DNA of 64,000 nt from Sphingomonas sp. SUN039. GTDB lineage: Bacteria; Pseudomonadota; Alphaproteobacteria; Sphingomonadales; Sphingomonadaceae. The position numbers were made by a program, and so were the translations under genes. A model generated the notes under the pieces. The model did not search any database, was not told the origin of the DNA, and was given only the letters and a program-made list of their open reading frames with translations. The stretch lies in assembly GCF_024758725.1 (NCBI RefSeq), contig NZ_CP096972.1, positions 1,470,001 through 1,534,000 of the forward strand, given 5' to 3'. Positions 33,770 to 42,517 of the stretch are shown here, in pieces. The number at the start of each line of letters is the position of its first letter. The stretch's first letter is position 1.

Positions 33770-36166
33770 TCAGTGGCGGACCGCCTCCTCGCCGACCACA
33801 GCTGCAATCGGCGGCTGCGCGGCGAGTTCGTCGGCCTCTGTCCACTCGATCGCGATCAGCGGCTCGGTGAGCGCCAGCGCCAGTACTTCGTCGACATGGC
33901 GCACCGGCACGATCTTCAGCCCGTCGCGAATGTTCGCGGGGATTTCGGCCAGATCCTTCTCGTTCTCCTGCGGGATCAGCACCGTCGTGATGCCCCCGCG
34001 CAACGCCGCGAGCAGCTTTTCCTTCAGCCCCCCGATGGGGAGCACCCTGCCCCGCAACGTCACTTCGCCGGTCATCGCAACATCGCGGCGCACCGGCGTG
34101 CCGGTCAGGGTCGAAACCATGGCGGTGACCATGCCGACGCCCGCCGACGGGCCATCCTTCGGCACAGCCCCTTCGGGCAAATGGATGTGCAAATCCTTGC
34201 GCGCAAACAGGCTGGGCTTGATGCCATAGGAGGGCGCGCGTGCCTTCACATAGCTCAGCGCAGTCTGGATCGATTCACCCATGACGTCGCCGAGCTTGCC
34301 GGTCGAACGCACCGCGCCCTTGCCTTGCACCGTCACCGCTTCGATCGTCAGCAACTCGCCGCCGACTTCGGTCCAGGCGAGACCAGTGACCGCGCCGATC
34401 TGGTTTTCCTCTTCGCCAAGACCGTGCGTAAACTTCCGCACGCCCGCGAACTCGTGAAGGTTGTCGGCCGTTATCGTGACGCCCGTCACCTTCTTTTCGA
34501 GTATCTGGCGCAGCACCTTGCGCGCCAGCTTGGCGATCTCGCGCTCTAGCGTGCGGACGCCGGCTTCACGGGTGTAGTGCTGGATCAGCGAGCGCAGGCC
34601 TTCATCGGTCAGAACGAATTCCTTGCCCTTCAACCCGTGCGCCTCGATCTGCTTTTCGATCAGATGGCGCTTGGCAATCTCGACCTTCTCGTCCTCGGTA
34701 TATCCTTCGAGCCGGATAATCTCCATGCGGTCGAGCAGCGGCTGCGGCAGGTTAAGCGTGTTCGCGGTCGTCACGAACATCACGTCGGACAGGTCGATAT
34801 CGATCTCGAGATAATGGTCGTTGAACTTGCCGTTCTGTTCGGGGTCGAGCACTTCCAACAGCGCCGACGCCGGGTCGCCCCGGAAATCCTGGCCCAGCTT
34901 GTCGATCTCGTCGAGCAGGAAAAGCGGATTGCTGGCCCCGGCCTTTTTCAGGTTGGTGACGATCTTTCCCGGCAGCGAGCCGATATAGGTGCGCCGATGC
35001 CCGCGAATTTCTGCTTCATCGCGCACACCGCCCAGCGACTGGCGGATGAACTCGCGCCCCGTCGCCTTGGCGATGCTCTTGCCCAGCGACGTCTTGCCCA
35101 CACCCGGCGGGCCGACTAGGCACAGGATCGGACCCTTCAACTTGTTGGTCCGCGCCTGCACCGCGAGATATTCGACGATGCGGTCTTTGACCTTGTCGAG
35201 CGCATAATGGTCGTCATCGAGCACCGCCTGTGCCGCGACCAGATCCTTTTTCACCTTGGATTTCTTGCCCCAGGGCAGCCCCAGCAGCACGTCGAGATAA
35301 TTGCGGACAACGGTCGCTTCGGCCGACATCGGTGCCATCGTCTTGAGCTTTTTGAGCTCGGCCGTTGCCTTGATCCGCGCTTCCTTCGACAGTTTCAGCT
35401 TGGCAATCTTTTGCGTCAGCTCGACAATCTCGTTGCCATCGCCTTCCTCGCCGTCGTTGCCCAGCTCGCGCTGGATCGCCTTCAACTGCTCGTTGAGGTA
35501 GTATTCGCGCTGAGTCTTTTCCATCTGGCGCTTCACGCGGCCACGGATCTTCTTTTCGACCTGAAGCACGCCAAGCTCGCCTTCCATGAAGGCGAACACC
35601 ATCTCGAGCCGCTTGGCGGGATCGGCCTCGGCAAGCAGCGCCTGCTTGTCGGCAACCTTGACCGAGATATTCGCCGCGACCGCATCGGCAAGCCGCCCGG
35701 GTTCCTCGAAATCGGCAAGCTGCACGGCGGTTTCGGCCGGCAGTTTCTTGTTGAGTTTGGCGTAATTGTCGAACTGGTCGACGACCGAGCGCATCAGCGC
35801 GGTAACCTCGTCACCTTCGGCGTCGAGATCTGCAACTTCGGCAATCGTTGCGCTGAGATGCCCGTCGGTGCCCATCAGTTCGACCAGCTTCGCGCGCCGC
35901 TTACCCTCGACCAGCACGCGCACGGTGCCGTCGGGCAGTTTCAGCAGCTGCACAACGCTCGCGACCACACCCAGATCGTACAGATCGTCGCGGTCGGGAT
36001 CGTCCTCGGCCGGGTCGAGTTGAGCGACAAGAAAAATCTCCTTGTCGGCTGCCATCGCTGCTTCGAGCGCCGAGACGGACTTGTCGCGACCGACGAACAG
36101 AGGGACGATCATCTGCGGGAACACGACGATGTCGCGCAGCGGGAGGACGGGAAAGGTTTCGCTCAT
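33770..36166 (-). CDS. lon: ATP-dependent protease Lon
   Basis: Lon degrades misfolded and regulatory proteins in the cytosol. The 798-residue product has the N-terminal substrate domain (VLPLRDIVVFPQMIVPLFVGR), a coiled-coil helical region (about 190-320), AAA+ Walker A GPPGVGKTSLGKS and Walker B LFLLDEIDKL. The protease domain carries the catalytic serine in KDGPSAGVGM and lysine in GLKEKLLAA. ATG 36166 gives MSETFPVLPLRD, the usual start. Length matches the family; all catalytic elements are intact. Confidence 0.97.
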   Translation of the reverse strand: MSETFPVLPLRDIVVFPQMIVPLFVGRDKSVSALEAAMAADKEIFLVAQLDPAEDDPDRDDLYDLGVVASVVQLLKLPDGTVRVLVEGKRRAKLVELMGTDGHLSATIAEVADLDAEGDEVTALMRSVVDQFDNYAKLNKKLPAETAVQLADFEEPGRLADAVAANISVKVADKQALLAEADPAKRLEMVFAFMEGELGVLQVEKKIRGRVKRQMEKTQREYYLNEQLKAIQRELGNDGEEGDGNEIVELTQKIAKLKLSKEARIKATAELKKLKTMAPMSAEATVVRNYLDVLLGLPWGKKSKVKKDLVAAQAVLDDDHYALDKVKDRIVEYLAVQARTNKLKGPILCLVGPPGVGKTSLGKSIAKATGREFIRQSLGGVRDEAEIRGHRRTYIGSLPGKIVTNLKKAGASNPLFLLDEIDKLGQDFRGDPASALLEVLDPEQNGKFNDHYLEIDIDLSDVMFVTTANTLNLPQPLLDRMEIIRLEGYTEDEKVEIAKRHLIEKQIEAHGLKGKEFVLTDEGLRSLIQHYTREAGVRTLEREIAKLARKVLRQILEKKVTGVTITADNLHEFAGVRKFTHGLGEEENQIGAVTGLAWTEVGGELLTIEAVTVQGKGAVRSTGKLGDVMGESIQTALSYVKARAPSYGIKPSLFARKDLHIHLPEGAVPKDGPSAGVGMVTAMVSTLTGTPVRRDVAMTGEVTLRGRVLPIGGLKEKLLAALRGGITTVLIPQENEKDLAEIPANIRDGLKIVPVRHVDEVLALALTEPLIAIEWTEADELAAQPPIAAVVGEEAVRH

Positions 36167-36308
36167 GCGCCGGTATATGGGGAAGCGATGCGAGGGGCGC
36201 AATGCGGGGGTAAGGTGGTCGTCGGGAGGGATTGGAATCCAAGACGTTTTCGCGCTCTGGCGATGTCCAAAATTGAGCGCAAGGCTGTCACCGCGCTCAG
36301 GTGTGCGT

Positions 36309-36950
36309 TCAGTTGGCCGTCGCTGGATCGAGCTTGATCGCGAAACTGTATCGCGGCGCAAAACAGATGCGCGAAGGCGGGCGACCGGCATGCGGAATCG
36401 CGCCGTCGAACAGAACGAGCCGCCCGGGCCTGGGACTCACGCAGAACATCGCGTCGCCCGAGGCGTCGAAGAACATGGTCTCGCCGCCCCATTCGGGCTC
36501 CCAGTGGTTCGACAGAAACCAGAGCGCGGTGAGCCCGCGCCGATCGGGCGGGCAATCGACATGCGTATAGAGCATGTCGCCGTACGCAGCGTAGTTCGTA
36601 TAGGCGCGATACGGCCGGTAAGCCTCGCCCGGCCGCGCATGAGCGACCGCGCGCTCGGTGGCGGGCCATAGCGGCAACCGGACCGCGTTCGCGAGAGGCA
36701 TCTCGCTGGCCCAATGTTTGTAGTCGACGGTTTCGGGCTTCGCGAACTCGGTGCGTGTGAACGACGCGCGTCCGAGTGCTTCGGCGTAGCTGCCGAGGTC
36801 TGCGTCCGCGATCAGTCCGTCGAACACGAAGACGTCGCGGCCTTCGACCTGGGCGTGCCGCGTTGGCGAAATTTCAGTACCCACAGCTGGCACGTGCGAG
36901 GGCGTTGCTCGGCAGACTTGCAAGCAGCCCGGACGACGTGCGCAAAACAA
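36309..36950 (-). CDS. 2-oxoglutarate/Fe(II)-dependent oxygenase (prolyl-hydroxylase-like)
   Basis: The product (~190-213 residues) shows the facial triad HxD in THVDC and a distal His in IPHAGRPP, followed by RYSFAIK, whose Arg would bind 2-oxoglutarate. Such enzymes hydroxylate protein or small-molecule substrates in the cytosol. The start is uncertain: TTG 36950 gives the longest frame, and GTG at 36893 or 36884 is possible; none has a clear Shine-Dalgarno. It lies 142 bases upstream of lon on the same strand. Substrate unknown. Confidence 0.72.
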   Translation of the reverse strand: MFCARRPGCLQVCRATPSHVPAVGTEISPTRHAQVEGRDVFVFDGLIADADLGSYAEALGRASFTRTEFAKPETVDYKHWASEMPLANAVRLPLWPATERAVAHARPGEAYRPYRAYTNYAAYGDMLYTHVDCPPDRRGLTALWFLSNHWEPEWGGETMFFDASGDAMFCVSPRPGRLVLFDGAIPHAGRPPSRICFAPRYSFAIKLDPATAN

Positions 36951-37141
36951 AAAGCCGTGAAGTCAAAACGAGAGCCCCCTCCCTGTTGGACACCGCCCAA
37001 AGCACGCGTCGCTCCGATTGCAAACCTCACGAGCGACGAGAGACACTGACGTGCGGACCCAACCCGGACATGATTGGCATGTCCGCAATTGGGCCGCAAG
37101 CCGCCCGTGGCATCTCGCCGCCGCAGAGCCGCGCCGCCGGT

Positions 37142-37170
37142 CCTCGCCCTTCGGTAAGCTCAGGGCGAGG
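37142..37170. repeat. REP-like inverted repeat
   Basis: CCTCGCCCT, then TCGGTAAGCTC, then AGGGCGAGG gives a 9-bp stem. The core resembles the CCTTCGnnAAGCTCAGGG family of dispersed inverted repeats common in sphingomonad-type genomes (recalled, not searched). It adjoins a second palindrome at 37169-37197. Confidence 0.6.
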
Positions 37171-37197
37171 CCGTAAATAGCGCCGCTATTTACGGCC
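37169..37197. terminator. 29-bp palindrome after the M2 peptidase gene
   Basis: Almost perfect palindrome with 13-bp arms around GTAAATAGC..GCTATTTAC, flanked by GGCC. It ends nine bases before the peptidase stop at 37206. It probably terminates the minus-strand peptidase transcript. The rest of 36951-37205 shows no gene. Confidence 0.5.
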
Positions 37198-37205
37198 GCC
37201 TCTGC

Positions 37206-39023
37206 CTACCAGCTGCAATTGCGTCCCTTGTTCTGCGTTTGCAGCCAGGTCATCAGCGGCTTGAAGTACGCAATCATCGACTTGCCGCTCATTTCGCGGC
37301 TGCCGGTGAAGGCTTGCAGCGCGTCGGGCCACGGCTTCGATGCGCCCATTTCAAGCATCGCGTTGAACCGCTTGCCGACTTCCTTGTTGCCGTAAAACGA
37401 ACAGCGATGCAGCGGTCCCTTCCACCCGGCCTGCTTGCACGCCGCCTCGTAGAACTGGAACTGCAGCAAGCGGGCGAGGAAATAGCGGGTGTAAGGCGTG
37501 TTACCTGGGATGTGGTATTTGGCCCCGGGGTCGAAGTTCGCCTCGGTCCGCTCGACCGGTGGTACGATGCCCTGATATTGGCGGCGCAGATCGGTCCACG
37601 CCTTGTTGTAACTGGCCGGCGCGATCTGGCCCGAGAACACACCCCAGCGCCATTTGTCGACGAGCAAGCCGAACGGCAGGAACGCGACCTTGTCCATCGC
37701 CTGTTTGAGCAGCAGCCCGATATCCTTGTCGGGCGCGGGCACCTTGGCGGCGTCGAGCAGCCCGATCTGGACGAGATATTGCGGGGTGATCGACAGCGCG
37801 ATGGTGTCGCCGATTGCCTCGTGGAATCCGTCGTTCGCCCCGTTGAGATACAGGTAGGGCTGCTTGTTATAGGCGCGCTGGTAGTAATTGTGGCCGAGTT
37901 CGTGGTGGATGGTCACAAAATCATCGCCATTGACCTTGATGCACATCTTGATGCGGAGGTCGTCCTTGCTGTCGATGTCCCAGGCGCTGGCGTGGCAGAC
38001 GACCTCGCGGTCGCGGGGCTTCACGAACTGCGAGCGTTCCCAGAAGGTCGCGGGGAGCGGCGCGAAGCCGAGCGACGAGTAGAAACCCTCCCCGGTCCTG
38101 ACCATCTTGAGATGGTCGTACCCCTTGGCGACGAGCAGATCCCCGGTATCGAAGCCGAGATCGCCCGCACCCTTCGGCGCGACGACGTCATAGATATTGC
38201 CCCATTCCTGCGCCCACATATTGCCGAGCAGGTCGGCGCGGATCGGCCCGGTTTTCGCCTGTACGCGGTCGCCGTATTTCTCGTTGAGCTTGGCGCGCGT
38301 GTAGCAATGGAGCTGGTCGTAGAGCGGCTTGACCTCTGCCCATAGCTTGTCGGTCAGCGTCGCGAATTGCTCGGGGGTCATGTCGTACCCGGAACGCCAC
38401 ATCGCGCCGACGTCGGCGTAGCCGAGCTCCTTGGCCCCCTGATTGGCGATCTCGACCATGCGGGCATAGTCGTTCTTCATCGGCGCCCCGACATTGGTGT
38501 GCCAGCTGACCCACATTTCCTTGAGTTCGTCGGGGTTGCGATCGGTGCCCATTGCGGCTTCGATGTCCGACCCGTTGACGGGCTGGCCCCTCAGCGTCCC
38601 CTTCCCCTTGCCGTAAGTCGAGTTGAGCCGCGTCGCGATGGTGTTGAGCTCGGTTGCCGCGCCAGGAATCGAGGGTGCGGGCAGGACGAGGCCGTTGCGG
38701 AGCATGTCGAGCTTGCGCTTCGTATCGTAGGATAGCCCCTGCACCGCGTTGAACCGCGCAGCACCCTTGGCGTATTTCACACCCAGTTCGGTGCCCTCCG
38801 CGCCGACACGTGCGTTCAGCGCGTCGGTATCGTCGGTGATATAGGTGTTGTTGACCCAAGCAACCTGGCTGCCGAATACGCTATAATCGAAATATTCCTT
38901 TTCGGCAGCGGCAACGAAGGCATCTGCCTCGGCGACGGTCGGGGTGGCGGCGGGTGCCGCATTTTGCGCAACGGCGGGCGTCGCGATGGCCAGCGCCAAC
39001 GCGGAGACGAAAATCGGTTTCAC
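37206..39023 (-). CDS. M2-family peptidyl-dipeptidase (ACE-like zinc peptidase)
   Basis: The 605-residue product has a signal peptide (MKPIFVSALALAIATPAVAQ) and the M2 gluzincin core: HHELGH (zinc ligands, catalytic Glu) and the third ligand in NDGFHEAIGD. Other conserved blocks are CHASAWD and FQFYEAACKQAGW. M2 enzymes remove C-terminal dipeptides; a periplasmic bacterial enzyme would help use peptides. Length equals one ACE domain. It is probably monocistronic, with an AGGACT site before ATG 39023. Confidence 0.92.
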   Translation of the reverse strand: MKPIFVSALALAIATPAVAQNAAPAATPTVAEADAFVAAAEKEYFDYSVFGSQVAWVNNTYITDDTDALNARVGAEGTELGVKYAKGAARFNAVQGLSYDTKRKLDMLRNGLVLPAPSIPGAATELNTIATRLNSTYGKGKGTLRGQPVNGSDIEAAMGTDRNPDELKEMWVSWHTNVGAPMKNDYARMVEIANQGAKELGYADVGAMWRSGYDMTPEQFATLTDKLWAEVKPLYDQLHCYTRAKLNEKYGDRVQAKTGPIRADLLGNMWAQEWGNIYDVVAPKGAGDLGFDTGDLLVAKGYDHLKMVRTGEGFYSSLGFAPLPATFWERSQFVKPRDREVVCHASAWDIDSKDDLRIKMCIKVNGDDFVTIHHELGHNYYQRAYNKQPYLYLNGANDGFHEAIGDTIALSITPQYLVQIGLLDAAKVPAPDKDIGLLLKQAMDKVAFLPFGLLVDKWRWGVFSGQIAPASYNKAWTDLRRQYQGIVPPVERTEANFDPGAKYHIPGNTPYTRYFLARLLQFQFYEAACKQAGWKGPLHRCSFYGNKEVGKRFNAMLEMGASKPWPDALQAFTGSREMSGKSMIAYFKPLMTWLQTQNKGRNCSW

Positions 39024-39079
39024 GTAAGTCCTCCGGCAAACTTGTTATGCGCGCAGCTTGGGCGCGCGCCGGAGCGGAA

Positions 39080-39841
39080 TCAAGCGGTCAGAAAATCGGC
39101 GATCGCCTGCCCCAGTTCGGGTTTGGTGACGGCGCTCATATGCCCGCCGGGCGTACGGACGACGGTCGTATCGGTCAGCAGCGCAGCCAGAGCCTCGACC
39201 GACCCATTATCGCTGTCATCCTCGCCCGACAGGACCAAGGTCGGGACCGAAATTTTTGCAATCGATTCCGCTGAAGTGTCAACAAATGTGTCAAGCAGCA
39301 GCCGAAGTGCACCCGAATCACCCCGAGTCGTCTTGAGGAACGAATCGGCATTCCATTCGGGTGTGAACTTCTCGAACGTGCCCCGGTTATCGAGAATATG
39401 CTTGAAATGATCGGTGCGCGGAGAGGTGTCGGTGAGCCCCGAAAGGCCCATACCGGACACCACCAGACGGCGCGGCGCAGCCCCCCGCACCACCATCCGC
39501 ACGACCGTTCGCCCGCCCAGCGAATAGCCGCCCAAGTCATAGTCGATGAGGCCAAGATGCGCGACCAACGCCAAGCCATCATCGGTCAATACATCGACCG
39601 GATAGGCTGCAGGATCATGCGATTTCGTGCTCGATCCATGCCCACGCAGGTCAGGCAGAATTACCCTAAATCCGTTGTTTACCAACAGCTTGGCTTGGCC
39701 GTAGCGGATCCAGTTGGTCTGCGCGTCGGAGAACAGGCCGTGCAGCAGAACGACCGGTCGCCCCTGCCCTGCTTCGTGGAAAACCAGCTCGGCCCCGTCG
39801 GGCGCGGCGAATCGGCGGAGTGTGAAATCGGACGCAGTCAT
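39080..39841 (-). CDS. Alpha/beta hydrolase
   Basis: A 253-residue cytosolic hydrolase fold. Visible features are the oxyanion block VVLLHGLFSD, PDLRGHGSS, nucleophile elbow GYSLGG (Ser about 107), acid in GEDDSD and catalytic His in GGHMS. The specific substrate cannot be predicted. It lies 56 bases upstream of the M2 peptidase gene on the same strand; no functional link is evident. Confidence 0.85.
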   Translation of the reverse strand: MTASDFTLRRFAAPDGAELVFHEAGQGRPVVLLHGLFSDAQTNWIRYGQAKLLVNNGFRVILPDLRGHGSSTKSHDPAAYPVDVLTDDGLALVAHLGLIDYDLGGYSLGGRTVVRMVVRGAAPRRLVVSGMGLSGLTDTSPRTDHFKHILDNRGTFEKFTPEWNADSFLKTTRGDSGALRLLLDTFVDTSAESIAKISVPTLVLSGEDDSDNGSVEALAALLTDTTVVRTPGGHMSAVTKPELGQAIADFLTA

Positions 39842-39856
39842 GGACGCCAGATACAG

Positions 39857-39884
39857 AAAAGGCCCCGGGTTACCGAGGCCTTTT
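39857..39884. terminator. Bidirectional intrinsic terminator
   Basis: AAAAGGCC at one side and GGCCTTTT at the other enclose a GC stem. On the minus strand it immediately follows the 25-codon small ORF (39897-39974) and precedes the alpha/beta hydrolase gene. Confidence 0.75.
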
Positions 39885-39896
39885 CCTTAATCCCGG

Positions 39897-39974
39897 TTAG
39901 TTGCGGCCACCAGCGTTACCGTCTCCGAAGAGCCAGTCCCAGAACCCGCGCGCCGGGCGATTAACCTTACGCAT
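39897..39974 (-). CDS. 25-residue small protein, uncharacterised
   Basis: ATG 39974 opens a 25-codon frame, with GGGGTCC upstream and an intrinsic terminator just after its TAA. The peptide begins MRKVNRPARGFWDWLFG and ends GGRN. A basic head, a Trp/Phe-rich amphipathic middle and a Gly/Asn tail suggest membrane association. The unit has its own terminator, and the 97 bases upstream up to the EAL gene stop could hold a promoter. It is too short for routine annotation. Function unknown; it could also be part of a small RNA. Confidence 0.55.
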   Translation of the reverse strand: MRKVNRPARGFWDWLFGDGNAGGRN

Positions 39975-40060
39975 TTTGGACCCCTAGTCTTACGGCTCGC
40001 ACATGCGTCCGCAGGGCTTGGTTACCAAAAAGTTAAATGCTTATCAAGTTGTTAAGGAAT

Positions 40061-42409
40061 TCATGCTGCGCGGCGCGACCGAACCTCTGCAGCGAGCGCC
40101 AAAAAAGCTGCAAAGGTTTGCGGTCGACCGATGTGAAATCCCTGCCCCTGGTCGCATCCCATGGCGGTAAGCTGGCGCAGCGTCGCCGCATCCTCGATGC
40201 CCTCGGCAACGACGCGGTGATCAAGTCCCTTCGCCATCTTGATGATCGAGCCGACAATGATCGAATCGGCTGTACGGACGGCTAGCGACTTGACGAACGT
40301 CTGGTCGATTTTGACTTCGGTCGCCGGTATGCGTTGCAGCGTTTCGAGCGTCGAGAAGCCCGTTCCGAAATCGTCGATCGAGATACCGAACCCCGCCTCG
40401 GCAAAGGCATTGAGGTTGGTCATCACGATATGCTCGTCCACCGAAAGGAAGACCGATTCGGTGATTTCGACGGTGAACCGCGACGGATCGAGCCGCGCGC
40501 GTTCGAGTAGCTGCCTGACATATTGCGCGAAGCCGGGTTGGCGCAGTACAGGCACCGAAAGATTGACCGCGACCGAGAGCTTCGACTCCGCAGGCAGCGA
40601 TGCCAGGTCGGCCACCGCCCGTTCGAGGACGAAGCGCGTGATCGTTTCGATGCGGTGGTCGCGTTCGGCGGCCGGAATGAACTCGATGGGCGGAATCGCG
40701 CCGCGCACGGGATGCGACCAGCGCACCAGCGCCTCGGCTCCTACAATGTCCCCAGTACGCAGATCCAGCTTGGGCTGATAGGCAAGCCAGAACTCTCCCC
40801 CGTCAATGCCACGGTCGATCTCGCTGCCGATCGAAAGGTGCCAGGCCGCATCCTCGTTGCCCACATCGTCATAGAATTTCCAGCGCAAGCCCTTTTGCCG
40901 GGCAGATTCCGCACTCATCAGTGCGGCACCGATGCGGCTAGACATCGCTCGCGATGGCTGATCATCGACGCCGAAAGTAATCGAGATATCGACTTGCCGT
41001 TCACCGATCCGGATCGGCTGGGAAAACAGCGCATGCAGGCCGTCGAGATGTTCGGACAGCAACGCACGATCCGTGATCGGCGACAACAGGTAGTAGACGC
41101 CTTCGTCGCCCTGAAAGACCTCAGTTGTCGTATCGCCGACTTTCAAACGCCCGACGATTTCTGCCGCGATCAGCGGCTCGACATCCTTTGCAAAGCTCGC
41201 AACGATTGCGGCATGATTGTCGATGCGAGCGGCGATCAGCGCTTGAGGGCGCTTTAGTTTGACCTCCCTCAAAGCGACCAGGTTGGGGAGGCCGGAAGGC
41301 TCGTGCGTCCGGCTCTTGCGGCGACCGAACGTCAGACGAGCATGTTGAACAGCTACGATTGCAAACAGCAGCAACCCGGGAGCGATGTCGACGGCAACCA
41401 GTCTCCCGTCTAGAATTAAGGGCACGAGGGTAAACCCCGCGAGCGTCGTACCCAGTGTAATGCCTGTCGTAACAACGCGTGTAGTCGATAGGAGGCCCAC
41501 GGAACACAACACAGCCATAATCGCCGCCGGGAGCCATCCAAGATCGATCGGCGTGCCGGTCTTGAGCGTCTGCGCGCCGATAGCGTGTGCAAATACACCT
41601 TGCGCTCGGCCCTGACCCGGGAGGTAGTGTGTATCCTGAAAAGATGGCTCGCCAAGCCCTACAAGAACGTCACGTCCGGCCAATTGGCTCGCAGGGACGC
41701 GGCCGCGTACGATATCTGAGTAGGAATAGACGGGAAACGTCTCGTATCGAATGGCAAAATCGGGACGAAAGAGCCGTGCGTCCGGCTTTCGCTTGCCGGA
41801 CAGGGCCACGGAAATCCCCGGATAACGACCCGGGGACAGCGGACTTTCGGTATAAAGGCGAGACAGCTGGCCTATAGGATTGGTTCGAAAGACGAACGTC
41901 GCGATCTCGACGTGCGGCACATAAGTAGGTGAAGGTTGAAAGGTAGAGGTGGTGGCACCCTTTTCGAAGGTCAACATGCCCGAACCAAAATAAACATCGC
42001 CGCGAAACCGGTCGAGTGTGCGAATGAGTTCGGCGTCATTGCGAGAAGTGTCGGTGTCGGAAAACGACAGATCGAAGACGATCTTCTTTGCACCCGCTTC
42101 CTTGAGACGTTCGATCATTGTTGCATCGACGGTGCGGGGCCAAGGAAATTTCCCCCCCAGCTCGCCGACGCTCTTTTGATCAATTGAGATCACTACGATC
42201 GACCCGTCGGCCTTTACGTAACGAGCAGCGTAACGAATGTTCCGCGCGAAATCGTCGAGCGGATCGAGAAACCCCGTCACCCCACACAGCACCGCCACCA
42301 GCAGTGCATAGGTCATGATCCGTGCGCGCGGCGCGGCCCTGAACCGGCGCCACAGGGCACGGAGCGAAAAGCGCTTCACCGCGCGGTCGCCGCAGGCGGC
42401 TTCGGGCAA
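40061..42409 (-). CDS. CHASE2 sensor with degenerate GGDEF and intact EAL domain (c-di-GMP phosphodiesterase)
   Basis: The 782-residue product has an N-terminal transmembrane helix, a periplasmic CHASE2 sensor (ISIDQKSVGELGGKFPWPR), two or three further transmembrane segments (about 305-370), a GGDEF-like domain and a C-terminal EAL domain. The GGDEF signature is replaced by QGDEG, so cyclase activity is unlikely. EAL residues are intact: AEALVRW, AVNLS, EITE, DDFGTGFS, KIDQTFV, VAEGIED. It should hydrolyse c-di-GMP in response to a periplasmic signal. GTG 42379 is an alternative start. Ligand unknown. Confidence 0.9.
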   Translation of the reverse strand: MPEAACGDRAVKRFSLRALWRRFRAAPRARIMTYALLVAVLCGVTGFLDPLDDFARNIRYAARYVKADGSIVVISIDQKSVGELGGKFPWPRTVDATMIERLKEAGAKKIVFDLSFSDTDTSRNDAELIRTLDRFRGDVYFGSGMLTFEKGATTSTFQPSPTYVPHVEIATFVFRTNPIGQLSRLYTESPLSPGRYPGISVALSGKRKPDARLFRPDFAIRYETFPVYSYSDIVRGRVPASQLAGRDVLVGLGEPSFQDTHYLPGQGRAQGVFAHAIGAQTLKTGTPIDLGWLPAAIMAVLCSVGLLSTTRVVTTGITLGTTLAGFTLVPLILDGRLVAVDIAPGLLLFAIVAVQHARLTFGRRKSRTHEPSGLPNLVALREVKLKRPQALIAARIDNHAAIVASFAKDVEPLIAAEIVGRLKVGDTTTEVFQGDEGVYYLLSPITDRALLSEHLDGLHALFSQPIRIGERQVDISITFGVDDQPSRAMSSRIGAALMSAESARQKGLRWKFYDDVGNEDAAWHLSIGSEIDRGIDGGEFWLAYQPKLDLRTGDIVGAEALVRWSHPVRGAIPPIEFIPAAERDHRIETITRFVLERAVADLASLPAESKLSVAVNLSVPVLRQPGFAQYVRQLLERARLDPSRFTVEITESVFLSVDEHIVMTNLNAFAEAGFGISIDDFGTGFSTLETLQRIPATEVKIDQTFVKSLAVRTADSIIVGSIIKMAKGLDHRVVAEGIEDAATLRQLTAMGCDQGQGFHIGRPQTFAAFLALAAEVRSRRAA

Positions 42410-42517
42410 TCGGGTCGGGTCATCGACAGACGGGCTTTCCTATGCCCGAGCGCACTAACCCGCAGGTTGCGAAAAAATGGTTAGCGAAACGTCGATTTTG
42501 TTTGGTCCGGTGACCAA

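Noticed and set aside
36219-36245. Sequence resembling the T-arm and 3' half of a tRNA near the lon start
   Set aside because: No acceptor, D-arm or anticodon arm could be completed; it overlaps no cloverleaf.
29700-40060. Shared CAAGTTGTTAAGGAA near 29709 and 40046
   Set aside because: A single 15-bp A/T-rich match with no common structure, position or regulator; probably chance or a weak promoter element.
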